Shown here: positions 25,014 through 34,304 of the stretch, piece after piece | How the letters are laid out: the number at the start of each line of letters is the position of its first letter | Numbering within the stretch: position 1 is the stretch's first letter | From: Caulobacteraceae bacterium | GTDB taxonomy: Bacteria; Pseudomonadota; Alphaproteobacteria; Caulobacterales; Caulobacteraceae | Length of the DNA stretch: 64,000 nt | NCBI GenBank assembly: GCA_947475465.1 | Contig: CANJLK010000012.1 | Coordinates: 1-64,000 of the forward strand | Reading direction: 5' to 3' | The notes under the pieces: model-generated | Told to the model about the DNA's origin: nothing | Databases searched by the model: none | What the model saw: the letters and a program-made list of their open reading frames with translations, nothing else | Program-made: the position numbers and the translations under genes

Positions 25014-26933
25014 ATGGACGACCTCGCACAGGCGACGGAGGCGCCCCCGATTGTCGGCGAGACCGGCGAGCCCCGTACGCCGCAGCGCCTGTTCGCGCTG
25101 AAGGATGGCGACACCTTCCTGGTCGCCGACGCCTTTGGCGACGTGCTCGGCCAGGGCGACGGCCTGTTCCACGACGACACCCGAATCCTGTCGCTGTTCC
25201 AGGTCCAGCTCGGCAGCCACCCGCCGTCGCTGCTGTCGGCGGCGATCACCCAGGACAATGTATTCTTCACGTCGCACAGCGCCAACCAGCGACTGCCCTA
25301 TCCGGGTGGCCCGGTGGCGCCGCCCGGCGTGCTGCACATCGCCCGCAAGCGGTTCCTTTGGGACGACCGATTGTTCGAGCGGATCGCACTGGTCAACTAC
25401 AGCCGCGACGAGGTGATCGTGCCGCTGGCCATCACCTTCGACGCCGATTTCCGCGACATGTTCGAGGTTCGCGGCATGCACCGCCCCCGGCGCGGCTATC
25501 GTCACCCGGCGCTCGTCGACGGCCGGTCCGTCGCCCACCGCTATGACGGCCTGGATGGGGTGCAGCGGGCCAGCGTCATCACCTTCTCCGACCCGCCTTG
25601 GCGGCTGACCGCGAACCGGGCCGAATTCATGTATCCGCTCGGGCCCGAGGGCCGGCTCGAGCTCTATATCGAGATCGGCCAGGAGCCCGGCCCGACGCCG
25701 ACCCGGGAGCGGTTCCGCGGCCATGCCGCACGGGCGCGCTTCGCCATGCGGGCCCGCAGCCGCCATGGCGCGCGGCTGCGCAGTTCCGGGCGGCTTTTCT
25801 CGGACTGGCTGCGAAAGTCCCGCGCGGATTTAGCGCTGCTCACCACCCAGACCGAGACCGGTCCCTATCCCTACGCAGGCATCCCGTGGTTCTCGACGGC
25901 CTTCGGGCGCGACGCGATCATCACCGCCTGGCAGGTGTTGTGGCTGGACCCGTCCCTGGCCAAGGGCGTGCTGAGCTACCTGGCCCGCCACCAGGCCACC
26001 GAAGTCTCGGCGTTCCGGGATTCCGCGCCCGGCAAGATCATGCACGAGACCCGGCGCGGCGAGATGGCGGCGCTGAAGGAGATACCCTTCGGCCGATACT
26101 ATGGCGGCGTCGACACCACGCCGCTGTACGTGGCGCTGGCCGGCGCCTATGCGGAGCGGACCGGCGACTGGGCCCTGATCGACGAACTTTGGCCAGCGCT
26201 CGAACGCGCCCTCAGCTGGATCGAAACCTATGGGGATTCCGACGGGGACGGCCTGATCGACTATGCGCGCGGCGCGGCCAGCGGACTGGCCAATCAAGGC
26301 TGGAAGGACAGCCACGACTCGGTCTTCCACTCAGATGGCCGCTACGCCACCGGGCCGATCGCCCTGGTCGAGGTGCAGGGCTACGCCTTCGCCGCCTACA
26401 GGGCCATGGCCGCCATGGCCCGCCATAGGGGCGATGAAGCCCAGGCGGAAATCTGGCGCGAAACCTCCGAACACATCCGCCGCACCGTCGAGCAGAAGTT
26501 CTGGATGGAAGAAAAGGGCTTCTACGCCATCGCGGTGGATGGCGAGGGCGCGCTCTGCCGGGTCCGCTCGTCCAATCCAGGGCACCTGCTGTTCACCGGC
26601 CTGGTCGCGCCCCAGCGGGCCCGCCAGGTGACCGAACAGCTGCTGTCGGCGGATTTCGCGCCCGGCTGGGGCGTGCGGACCCTGGCGCGTGGCGAGGCCC
26701 GCTTCAATCCGATGTCCTATCACAACGGCTCGGTCTGGCCGCACGATACAGCCCTGTGCGCCATGGGCCTAGCCAACTATGGCGAGCGCGACGGCGTGGT
26801 GGCGCTGACCGCCGCCCTGTTCGAGACCGCCGTCCACTTCGAGATGCGCCTGCCGGAACTGCTCTGCGGCTTTCCCCGCCAGGCTGGCGAACCGCCGGTG
26901 GCCTATCCGGTCGCCTGCGTGCCACAGGCCTAG
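25014..26933 (+). CDS. glycogen debranching-type amylo-alpha-1,6-glucosidase, stopped by an in-frame amber
   Basis: A 639-residue reading of a protein with an N-terminal glycogen-debranching N-terminal domain (about 20-220) and a C-terminal six-hairpin glycosidase domain (about 270 on). The motifs GIPWFSTAFGRDAIIT, NQGWKDSHDS and SYHNGSVWPHDTALCA are intact and carry the likely catalytic acids. The frame stops at TAG 26931-26933, in PVACVPQA[stop]AAGAVFMALQ, where homologues have a tryptophan (PQAW). The same frame continues open for 79 more codons with family-like sequence. It starts eight bases after the GT4 gene. The truncated protein lacks its final ~80 residues and may be inactive. Confidence 0.85.
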   Translation: MDDLAQATEAPPIVGETGEPRTPQRLFALKDGDTFLVADAFGDVLGQGDGLFHDDTRILSLFQVQLGSHPPSLLSAAITQDNVFFTSHSANQRLPYPGGPVAPPGVLHIARKRFLWDDRLFERIALVNYSRDEVIVPLAITFDADFRDMFEVRGMHRPRRGYRHPALVDGRSVAHRYDGLDGVQRASVITFSDPPWRLTANRAEFMYPLGPEGRLELYIEIGQEPGPTPTRERFRGHAARARFAMRARSRHGARLRSSGRLFSDWLRKSRADLALLTTQTETGPYPYAGIPWFSTAFGRDAIITAWQVLWLDPSLAKGVLSYLARHQATEVSAFRDSAPGKIMHETRRGEMAALKEIPFGRYYGGVDTTPLYVALAGAYAERTGDWALIDELWPALERALSWIETYGDSDGDGLIDYARGAASGLANQGWKDSHDSVFHSDGRYATGPIALVEVQGYAFAAYRAMAAMARHRGDEAQAEIWRETSEHIRRTVEQKFWMEEKGFYAIAVDGEGALCRVRSSNPGHLLFTGLVAPQRARQVTEQLLSADFAPGWGVRTLARGEARFNPMSYHNGSVWPHDTALCAMGLANYGERDGVVALTAALFETAVHFEMRLPELLCGFPRQAGEPPVAYPVACVPQA

Positions 26934-27173
26934 GCGGCGGGTGCGGTGTTCATGGCGCTCCAGGCCTGCCTGGGCCTCACCCTCGACGGCGCGCGAGGCG
27001 AGGTCCGCATCGTCGATCCGCGCCTGCCAGTGGGCATCGACCGCCTTTGGATCGACGGGCTGGAGGTGGCCGGCGAAACGATCAGCCTGTTCTTCGAACG
27101 GCATGGCGATCGCATCCGGGTGACCTCGGAAGCCCGGGCCGGCGTGGTGCGGGTTCTGGGCCCGGTCGCCTAG
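26934..27173 (+). pseudogene. detached C-terminal portion of the debranching protein
   Basis: In the same frame as the upstream gene, 79 codons follow the TAG. The sequence runs AAGAVFMALQACLGLTLDG, then VRIVDPRLPVGIDRLWIDGL and a closing VVRVLGPVA, typical of the C-terminus of these debranching-type proteins. No good independent start or ribosome-binding site is seen, so it is best read as the remainder of one 719-residue protein. The final stop overlaps the convergent pyk stop by CTAG. Confidence 0.8.
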
Positions 27174-28582
27174 CGGCGGGGCGTATGGGCCAGTCGCAGG
27201 ATGTTGGCCGCCCCGGGCGTGCCCATCGGCAGGCCGGCCAGGATCAGGATGCGCTGGCCGGGGCCGGCCAGACCCGTCGCCGTCGCCTGCTCGATGGCCA
27301 GTTTTGGCACGTCCTCCGCCTCGCGGACATCGGGCACCACCCGCGGCTCGACGCCCCACGCCAGCGCCAGCCGCCGCGCGGTGGCCAGGTTCGGGGTCAG
27401 GGCCAGGGTCGGCTGAACCGAACGTTCCCGGCTGAGGCGCAGGGCCGTCTGACCCGTGGATGTGAACGCCACGACGCAGGCGGTGGACGCTGTCCGGCCG
27501 GCGCTGGAGGCCGCGGCGATCAGGGCGTCGGCGTCTTCGATTTCATGTTCGGCGCGGATCAGTTCCGGCCAGCGGGGGTCCTGCTCGATCCGCGAGATGA
27601 TGCGGTCCATCATGGTGACGGCTTCCAGCGGATAGTCGCCCGCGGCCGTCTCCGCTGAGAGCATCACCGCGTCGGCCCCTTCATAGACCGCGCCTGCCAC
27701 GTCGGAGGCCTCGGCCCGGGTAGGGGTCGGCGAATGGATCATCGATTCCAGCATCTGGGTGGCGACGATCACCGGGATGCCCCGGGCGCGGGCCGCGCGG
27801 ATCAGCTGCTTCTGGGCGACCGGCACGTCTTCAGGGGCCAGTTCGACGCCGAGGTCGCCGCGCGCCACCATGATCGCCTGGGACAGGTCGAGGATCTCGT
27901 CCAGGGCTTCCAGCGCAGACGGCTTCTCGATCTTGGCCAGGACCCCGGCCCGACCCTGCACCAGGCTGCGAAGCTCGGCCATGTCCGAGGCGCGCTGGAC
28001 AAAGGACAGCGCCACCCAGTCGACCCCGGTCTTCAGGGCGAAGGCCAGGTCCTTGCGGTCCTTGTCCGTGAGGGCCGGGATCGGGATCGCCAGGCCCGGG
28101 AGGTTCAGGCCCTTGTGGTCGGATAGGTGATCGCCCGCCTCCACGATGGTGTCGGCGAAGTCCGGCCCATGATCGACGACCCGCAGGCGCACCTTGCCGT
28201 CGTCCAGCAGCACCACCGCGCCGGTGCGCAGCGCTGCGAAGATTTCCGGGTGCGGCACGCCGATCCGCTTGGCGTCGCCCGCCGTGCGGTCGAGGTCGAG
28301 GCGCAGGGCGTCGCCGGCCTTGATCTTGATCGACCCCTTGGCGAACTCGCCAAGCCTGAGCTTGGGCCCCTGGAGGTCTGCGAGAACCGCCAGCGGCCGG
28401 CCGACAACCGCCTCGGCCTCACGGACAGAGCGGATGTTGCGCGCGTGGTCGGCGTGGGAGCCGTGGCTGAAGTTGACCCGGAACACATCAGCGCCGGCCA
28501 GCGCCAGGTCGCGGATCATTTCCGGCGCGCGGCTGGCGGGGCCGAGCGTCGCCACGATGCGGGCTCTGCGGGCGCGGATCAT
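27170..28582 (-). CDS. pyk: pyruvate kinase
   Basis: A 470-residue pyruvate kinase, converting phosphoenolpyruvate and ADP into pyruvate and ATP. The N-terminal RARIVATLGPAS and VFRVNFSHG segments bind phosphate. The signature with the catalytic lysine region is AKIEKPSALEALDEIL, then IMVARGDLGVEL and VIVATQMLESMI. The C-terminal domain has the STGQTALRLS segment. ATG 28582 matches the usual N-terminus; a TTG at 28621 would add thirteen residues. Neither has an ideal ribosome-binding site. It lies between sugar-storage genes on the opposite strand and converges on the debranching gene. Confidence 0.94.
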   Translation of the reverse strand: MIRARRARIVATLGPASRAPEMIRDLALAGADVFRVNFSHGSHADHARNIRSVREAEAVVGRPLAVLADLQGPKLRLGEFAKGSIKIKAGDALRLDLDRTAGDAKRIGVPHPEIFAALRTGAVVLLDDGKVRLRVVDHGPDFADTIVEAGDHLSDHKGLNLPGLAIPIPALTDKDRKDLAFALKTGVDWVALSFVQRASDMAELRSLVQGRAGVLAKIEKPSALEALDEILDLSQAIMVARGDLGVELAPEDVPVAQKQLIRAARARGIPVIVATQMLESMIHSPTPTRAEASDVAGAVYEGADAVMLSAETAAGDYPLEAVTMMDRIISRIEQDPRWPELIRAEHEIEDADALIAAASSAGRTASTACVVAFTSTGQTALRLSRERSVQPTLALTPNLATARRLALAWGVEPRVVPDVREAEDVPKLAIEQATATGLAGPGQRILILAGLPMGTPGAANILRLAHTPRR

Positions 28583-28724
28583 CCAGAAAGGTCCATGGTT
28601 TAAGTCGGCCAGGCGACTCAAAAGGCGCCCGGCGATGGAGCTAAGCTTATCGAGCCACGTTTAACAGACGTCGAGCGGAAACGGGGCGCACGCTCTCCAT
28701 GATCACACACGGAAAGGCAAGGTC

Positions 28725-30530
28725 TTGAGCCAGAACCTGGAGCTTTTCCCGATCGGCAACTGCGCCGCCAGCGCTCTTATCGATGAGGCCGGCCGATATG
28801 TCTGGGCCTGCGCGCCCCGGGTAGATGGCGATCCGTTCTTTTCGGCCCTGCTGTCCGGCGGCGAGGCCGAGGGCGAAGGCGACCACGGCTTCTGGTCGGT
28901 GGAGGTCGAGGGCATGGCCCAGACCCGTCAGGCTTATCTGCGCAACACGCCGATCCTGAAGACCGAGATCACCGACGCCACCGGCGCCAGCCTGGAGATT
29001 ATCGACTTCTGTCCCCGCTATCGGCAGTTCGGCCGGATGTACCGGCCCCTGGCCTTCGCGCGGCTGGTCCGGCCGCTGGCGGGCACGCCGCGCATCCGCA
29101 TCCGCCTTCGGCCCAGCGTCAACTACGGGGAAGCCGCGGCGGCGCGCACGGTGGGTTCGAACCACATCCGCTTCATCGGCGCCGAGACGACGCTGCGGCT
29201 GACCACCGACGCGCCCGTAAGCCACATCGCCGAGGAACGCACCTTCCGCCTGGAGGAGCCGCTCGCCATGTTCCTGGGCCCCGACGAGGGGTTCGACGGC
29301 GACGTCGGCGGCGCCACCCAGCGGATGCTGCGCGAAACCCAGGAAAGCTGGCGCGGGTGGGTGCGCACCCTTTCGGTGCCGTTGGAATGGCAGGAGGCGG
29401 TGATCCGCGCGGCGATCACACTGAAGCTCTGCGCCTACGAGGAAACCGGCGCGATTGTCGCGGCCCTGACGACCTCCATCCCCGAGCACGCCGACGACGA
29501 CGGCAAGGCCCGCAACTGGGACTACCGCTACTGCTGGCTTCGTGACGCCTACTACGTGGTCCAGGCGCTGAACCGCCTGGGCGCGGCGGACATGCTGGAG
29601 AACTACCTCGTCTACCTGCGCAACCTGATCGACCAGGCGCGCGGCGGCCACGTGCAGCCGGTCTACGGGGTCGGCCTCGAGCCGGTGCTCACCGAACGGA
29701 TCGCACCTCACCTGTCCGGCTATCGCGGCATGGGGCCAGTCCGCATCGGCAACCAGGCGCACGAGCACCTGCAGCACGACGTCTATGGGCAGATCGTGCT
29801 CTCCACCGTCCAGGCCTTCTTCGACCAGCGGCTGTTCCGCCCCGCCACGGTCGATGACTTCCGCGCCCTGGAGCCGGTCGGCGACCGCGCCTTCGAACTG
29901 CATGACAAGCCCGACGCCGGGCTTTGGGAATTCCGGGGACGCGAGGCGGTGCACACCTATTCTTCGGTGATGTGCTGGGCCGCCTGCGACCGGCTGGGCA
30001 ACGCGGCCATGCAGCTGGGCCTCCTGGAGCGCGCCCGACACTGGAACGAGCGCGCCGCCACGATCCGCGCCAATATCGAGGCCCGGGCCTGGAACGACGA
30101 GCTTGGCCGCTTCGCTTCGGCCTTCGAGGGCGACCAGCTGGACGCCAGCCTGCTTCAACTGGTGGACGTGCGCTTCGTCGCTCCCGACGACCCACGCATG
30201 ACAGCCACCATGCGGGCGGTGGAAGCGGGCCTTCGACGCGGCCCCTACATGATGCGCTACGCCGTCCCCGACGACTTCGGCGAGCCGAAGACGGCGTTCA
30301 ACTTCTGCACTTTCTGGCTGATCGAGGCGCTCCACCTTTCCGGCCGGACAGAAGAGGCCCGCACCCTCTTCGAGGAGATGCTGGGCCGGCGCACCAAGGC
30401 CGGATTGCTATCGGAGGACATCACCCTCGACGGCGCGGAGCTGTGGGGCAACTACCCCCAGACCTATTCCCTGGTCGGCCTGATCAATTGCGCCGGCCTG
30501 CTCTCGCGACCGTGGTCGAGCGTGCGCTAG
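28725..30530 (+). CDS. glycoside hydrolase family 15 protein (glucoamylase/trehalase-like)
   Basis: A 601-residue GH15 protein with an N-terminal beta-sandwich (DUF5911-like, about 1-220) and an (alpha/alpha)6 barrel. The family motif RNWDYRYCWLRDA holds one substrate-binding cluster, and the C-terminal LLSEDITLDGAELWGNYPQTYS has the second catalytic glutamate region. Such proteins hydrolyse alpha-glucans or trehalose to glucose. Start TTG 28725 follows AAGGCAAGG. No signal peptide is seen, so it should act in the cytoplasm. With glk, zwf and pgl nearby, released glucose could enter the Entner-Doudoroff path. It converges on zwf with a two-base gap. Confidence 0.9.
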   Translation: MSQNLELFPIGNCAASALIDEAGRYVWACAPRVDGDPFFSALLSGGEAEGEGDHGFWSVEVEGMAQTRQAYLRNTPILKTEITDATGASLEIIDFCPRYRQFGRMYRPLAFARLVRPLAGTPRIRIRLRPSVNYGEAAAARTVGSNHIRFIGAETTLRLTTDAPVSHIAEERTFRLEEPLAMFLGPDEGFDGDVGGATQRMLRETQESWRGWVRTLSVPLEWQEAVIRAAITLKLCAYEETGAIVAALTTSIPEHADDDGKARNWDYRYCWLRDAYYVVQALNRLGAADMLENYLVYLRNLIDQARGGHVQPVYGVGLEPVLTERIAPHLSGYRGMGPVRIGNQAHEHLQHDVYGQIVLSTVQAFFDQRLFRPATVDDFRALEPVGDRAFELHDKPDAGLWEFRGREAVHTYSSVMCWAACDRLGNAAMQLGLLERARHWNERAATIRANIEARAWNDELGRFASAFEGDQLDASLLQLVDVRFVAPDDPRMTATMRAVEAGLRRGPYMMRYAVPDDFGEPKTAFNFCTFWLIEALHLSGRTEEARTLFEEMLGRRTKAGLLSEDITLDGAELWGNYPQTYSLVGLINCAGLLSRPWSSVR

Positions 30531-30532
30531 GC

Positions 30533-31993
30533 CTAGTCCATCCACGCACGTTCGGAGCGTTCGATAAGCGCGAAGGCGCCAGACGGACCCCAGCTGCCGG
30601 CGGCATAGGGCTTGGGCGCCATGCCGGCGTCCTTCCAGGCGTCGGCGACGCCGTCGATCCAGCGCCAGGCCTCTTCCACCTCGTCGCGGCGGACGAAGAG
30701 GGTGGAATTGCCGTGCATCACGTCGAGCAGCAGCCGCTCATAGGCGATCCGTCGCCGCGCGCCTGGCCCCTCGTAGGCCTTCAGGAGGCTCAGCGAGAGC
30801 GGCATGGATTGCAGGCGCATGCCGCCCTGGCTGATGCCGGGCGACTTGTTCATCAGGGTCAGCGCGATGTCCTCGTCCGGCTGCAGGTCGATGACCAGGC
30901 GGTTGGCCGTGAGGTCGTCCTTGCCCGCGCCGCCGAAGATCGAGTGGGGCACCGGCTTGAACTGGATGGCGATCTGGGTGCGCTTTTCAGGCATCCGTTT
31001 GCCCGTGCGGAGGAAGAAGGGCACGCCGGCCCAGCGCCAGTTGTCGATATCGGCCCGCAGGGCCACGAAGGTCTCGGTGCCGGTGGGCTGACCGCGCTCG
31101 GTTTCGTAGCCCGCCGCCTCTTTACCGCCCACGACGCCCTTGGTGTATTGGCCGCGCACGGACGCAGCCTGGGCCTCGACGCGAGTGAAGCGGCGCAGGG
31201 ACTTCAACACCTTCACCTTTTCGTTGCGCACGCTGTCCGGCTCCATGTCGGCCGGCGGCTCCATGGCCACGAAGCACAGGAGCTGCAGCATGTGGTTCTG
31301 CAGCATGTCGCGCAGCGCGCCGTACTCGTCGTAGTAGGGCCAGCGGTCGCCCACGCCCTCGGTCTCGGCGACCGTGATCTGCACGTGGTCGATGGTCAGG
31401 TTGTTCCAGAGCGGCTCGAACAGGGTGTTGGCGAAGCGCAGCGCGATCAGGTTCTGGACCGTCTCCTTGCCCAGATAGTGGTCGATGCGGAAGATCCGCT
31501 CCTCGCCGAACACCGCGCCCACCTCGGCGTTGATCGCTCGCGAGGTTTCCAGGTCGCGGCCGATGGGCTTTTCCATGACGATGCGGCTGTCGGCGGTGGC
31601 CAGGCCGGAGCCGGAGAGCGCCGCGCAAATCTTTCCGTACAGGCTGGGCGAAACGGCCAGGAAGAACATCGGGCGGCGGCCTTCCAGCGCCGGTTTCAGC
31701 GCCGCGGCCCCTTCCGCCGTCGTGGCGTCGCAGGCCACATAGTCGAGCCTGGGCTCGAAGCGCGCCCAGATCGCCTCGTCGAGGCCTTCCGACCGGCCGG
31801 CGAGGTTTTCGCGAAGCTGGGCCACGAACGCGTCGCGGGACAGGGGCGCGCGGGCGCTGGCCACGATCTTCAGCCCCTCGGGCAGGAATCCGTCGCAGTC
31901 CAGGAAGTAGAGCGAAGGCAGGACCATGCGGCGGGAGAGATCCCCCGTGGCCCCGAACAGGACGATCGCGTCGGACAGCGGCGGCTGCGCCAT
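30533..31993 (-). CDS. zwf: glucose-6-phosphate 1-dehydrogenase
   Basis: A 486-residue G6P dehydrogenase producing 6-phosphogluconolactone and NADPH. The N-terminal dinucleotide motif is FGATGDLSRRM, the active-site signature is RIDHYLGKE with its catalytic histidine and lysine, and a further EKPIGRD segment is diagnostic. The length is normal. It stands alone, away from the pgl-edd-glk-eda operon, divergent from otsB and convergent with the GH15 gene. A promoter-like TTGGCA-N10-GCTATG lies about 40-60 bases upstream of the start. Confidence 0.96.
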   Translation of the reverse strand: MAQPPLSDAIVLFGATGDLSRRMVLPSLYFLDCDGFLPEGLKIVASARAPLSRDAFVAQLRENLAGRSEGLDEAIWARFEPRLDYVACDATTAEGAAALKPALEGRRPMFFLAVSPSLYGKICAALSGSGLATADSRIVMEKPIGRDLETSRAINAEVGAVFGEERIFRIDHYLGKETVQNLIALRFANTLFEPLWNNLTIDHVQITVAETEGVGDRWPYYDEYGALRDMLQNHMLQLLCFVAMEPPADMEPDSVRNEKVKVLKSLRRFTRVEAQAASVRGQYTKGVVGGKEAAGYETERGQPTGTETFVALRADIDNWRWAGVPFFLRTGKRMPEKRTQIAIQFKPVPHSIFGGAGKDDLTANRLVIDLQPDEDIALTLMNKSPGISQGGMRLQSMPLSLSLLKAYEGPGARRRIAYERLLLDVMHGNSTLFVRRDEVEEAWRWIDGVADAWKDAGMAPKPYAAGSWGPSGAFALIERSERAWMD

Positions 31994-32031
31994 CGGGCGG
32001 CACCTCGGATTGCTAGAGAAGTCGAAGGCGT

Positions 32032-32055
32032 CGCATAGCGCGAACTACCTGCCAA
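32032..32055 (-). promoter_or_regulatory. candidate housekeeping promoter for zwf
   Basis: On the minus strand TTGGCA (32050-32055) is followed by ten bases and then GCTATGCG (32032-32039). This resembles the Caulobacter housekeeping consensus (TTGACG, 10-14 bases, GCTANAWC). It lies 39 bases upstream of the zwf start in the divergent zwf/otsB interval. Confidence 0.35.
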
Positions 32056-32145
32056 TCCCTCAACAATCTGGCGATCGTCCCGGTCGTAAGGCGCGGATCG
32101 AAGCCGCCATTTGTGCGTTGCACACCGAAGGGGTGTGCGCCTGAA

Positions 32146-32898
32146 ATGCCTGACCAAGACCTCACGGCTGTCCTGCAAGCGCCAAGGCAGATGATCCTGG
32201 GCGAAACGGCGTTGTTCCTCGATCTCGACGGGACGCTGGCGCCCATCGCCGCGCGGCCGCAGGACGTGGGTCCCGACCCGCGCCGCAAGAGCTTGCTGGA
32301 ACGCCTGGCGCGCGGTCTCGACGGGAGGCTGGCGGTGATCAGCGGCCGGTCGCTGGAGGATGTCGACCGTATTCTGGAGGCCTGCGTACCTGCCGTGGCG
32401 GCAGTCCACGGCCTGGTGCTGCGCAAGCCTGACGGACAGACCTGGCGGGCCGCGCCTCATCCCCGCCTGGCCGAGGCCGTCCAGGACTTTCGGGCGTTCG
32501 CCGCCCGCGATCCCGGCCTGATCGTCGAGGAAAAGGGCGGGCTCAGCGTCGCGCTGCACTTCCGCCAGGCCGCCCCACTCGCCCCGGCGGCGCGGGCCTG
32601 CGCCCAGTCGCTGGCCGAGCGGACCGGCCTTGCCTTGCAGGACGGCGACATGGTCGCGGAGCTGAGGACACCCGGCGCCTGCAAGGGCGACAGCGTGCGC
32701 AGCTTCATGGCCCTGCCGGCCTTCGCGGGCGCCCGGCCGGTGTTTGTCGGCGACGACGCCACCGACGAGGATGGATTCCAGGCGGCGCAGGCCCTGGGCG
32801 GCGTCGGCGTCAGCGTCGGACGGGCCCGGCCCACCCTCGCCCGCTTCCGCCTGGAGAACGTCGAGACGGCGCTGGCCTGGCTGGAGGCCTCGCTGTGA
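32146..32898 (+). CDS. otsB: trehalose-6-phosphate phosphatase
   Basis: A 250-residue HAD-superfamily phosphatase that releases trehalose from trehalose 6-phosphate. The nucleophile motif is FLDLDGTLAPIA (DxDGT), the family motif LAVISGRSLEDVDR follows, and the metal-binding motif FVGDDATDEDGF is near the C-terminus. ATG 32146 gives the usual N-terminus; there is no strong ribosome-binding site. The stop overlaps the GTG start of otsA, so both are translated from one message. Trehalose is a common protectant against drought and osmotic stress. Confidence 0.94.
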   Translation: MPDQDLTAVLQAPRQMILGETALFLDLDGTLAPIAARPQDVGPDPRRKSLLERLARGLDGRLAVISGRSLEDVDRILEACVPAVAAVHGLVLRKPDGQTWRAAPHPRLAEAVQDFRAFAARDPGLIVEEKGGLSVALHFRQAAPLAPAARACAQSLAERTGLALQDGDMVAELRTPGACKGDSVRSFMALPAFAGARPVFVGDDATDEDGFQAAQALGGVGVSVGRARPTLARFRLENVETALAWLEASL

Positions 32899-34295
32899 GC
32901 CGGCTGATCGTCGTCTCCAACCGCGTTAACCCGCCGTCCGGCGAAGGCGAGGAAACCGTCGGCGGCCTCGCTATGGCGCTCGCCGCCGCGCTTCGGGAAT
33001 ATTCCGGCCTGTGGTTCGGCTGGAGCGGCAAGACCACCAAGAAGTTCACCGGCGCCCTGCAGATGGAGAAGATCGACGGCGTGACCGCCGCGGTCATCGA
33101 CCTCGAGGCGCAGGATCTCGATGAGTATTACAACGGCTACGCCAACAAGACCCTGTGGCCGCTCTTCCACTACCGGACCGACCTCACCGCCTATGACCGC
33201 ATCTACGGCGAGGGCTACAGCCGGGTGAACAAGCGGTTCGCCGAGACGCTCCGGCCCCTGATCGAGCCGGACGACCTGATCTGGGTCCACGACTACCACC
33301 TGATCCCGCTGGCCCGGGAGCTGCGCGCGCTGGGGGTCAAGAACCGGATTGGCTTTTTCCTGCATATCCCGTGGCCAGCCCACCAGGTGTTCACCACGCT
33401 CCCCGGACACAGCCGCCTGGTGGAGGCGATGTTCGATTACGACCTGGTTGGCTTCCAGACCGCCGAGTACCGCCACGCCTTCGAGGAATATGTGCTGTCG
33501 GAGGCCGGCGGCGCCCAGTCGGCGCCAGGCCAGCTCAGCGCCTATGGGCGCACCCTGAAGGTCGGCGCCTTTCCAATCGGCATCGACGCCAAGGATTTCG
33601 CGCGCATGCTGAAATCGCCCAAGGCGAGGCGGATGCACGACCTGATGACGGCGGCTACCGTGTTCCGCAGCCTGATCGTTGGGGTCGACCGGCTGGACTA
33701 CTCCAAAGGCCTGCCCGAGCGGTTCGAGGGCTATGAGCGCTTCCTGGCCGACAACCCCGACATGCGCCGCGAGGTGCTGATGCTGCAGATCGCGCCGGTG
33801 AGCCGCGAGAGCGTCGAGGCCTATCAGGATATCCGCGGACGGCTGGACGCCCTCTCCGGCCGCATCAACGGCGAATACGCCGACGTCGACTGGAACCCGA
33901 TCCGCTATGTGAACAAGAACTATCGCCGCGACGAACTGGCGGGAATCTACGGCGCGGCGCGGGTGGGCCTGGTGACGCCGCTGCGCGACGGGATGAACCT
34001 GGTGGCCAAGGAGTTTGTGGCCGCCCAACCGCCGGAAGATCCCGGTGTCCTGATCCTCTCGCGGTTCGCCGGCGCGGCAGGCCAGATGGGCCAGGCTCTG
34101 CTGGTCAACCCCAACAGCCCCGAGGAGATCGCCGATGCGATCAAGCGCGCGCTCTCCATGGAAAAGGCCGAGCGGATCCGCCGATGGAGCGCGTTGTTCG
34201 AAAACGTGCAGCGTGAAGATGTGACCGCTTGGCGCGACGCCTTCGTAAACGCCCTGGCCGGTCCGGTGGCCAACGGCGCCGCGCTGGCCAGCTAG
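32895..34295 (+). CDS. otsA: alpha,alpha-trehalose-phosphate synthase (UDP-forming)
   Basis: A 466-residue GT20 enzyme that joins UDP-glucose and glucose 6-phosphate. Family motifs seen are VVSNRVNPP, WVHDYHLIPLA, GFFLHIPWPA, VGVDRLDYSKGLPER and the C-terminal TPLRDGMNLVAKEFVA, which together hold donor and acceptor. The start is GTG 32895, inside the otsB stop (GTGA), so it is translationally coupled. The order otsB-otsA is reversed from E. coli. ligD starts nine bases later and may be co-transcribed, though its function is unrelated. Confidence 0.96.
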   Translation: MSRLIVVSNRVNPPSGEGEETVGGLAMALAAALREYSGLWFGWSGKTTKKFTGALQMEKIDGVTAAVIDLEAQDLDEYYNGYANKTLWPLFHYRTDLTAYDRIYGEGYSRVNKRFAETLRPLIEPDDLIWVHDYHLIPLARELRALGVKNRIGFFLHIPWPAHQVFTTLPGHSRLVEAMFDYDLVGFQTAEYRHAFEEYVLSEAGGAQSAPGQLSAYGRTLKVGAFPIGIDAKDFARMLKSPKARRMHDLMTAATVFRSLIVGVDRLDYSKGLPERFEGYERFLADNPDMRREVLMLQIAPVSRESVEAYQDIRGRLDALSGRINGEYADVDWNPIRYVNKNYRRDELAGIYGAARVGLVTPLRDGMNLVAKEFVAAQPPEDPGVLILSRFAGAAGQMGQALLVNPNSPEEIADAIKRALSMEKAERIRRWSALFENVQREDVTAWRDAFVNALAGPVANGAALAS

Positions 34296-34304
34296 GAGGC
34301 CGCC

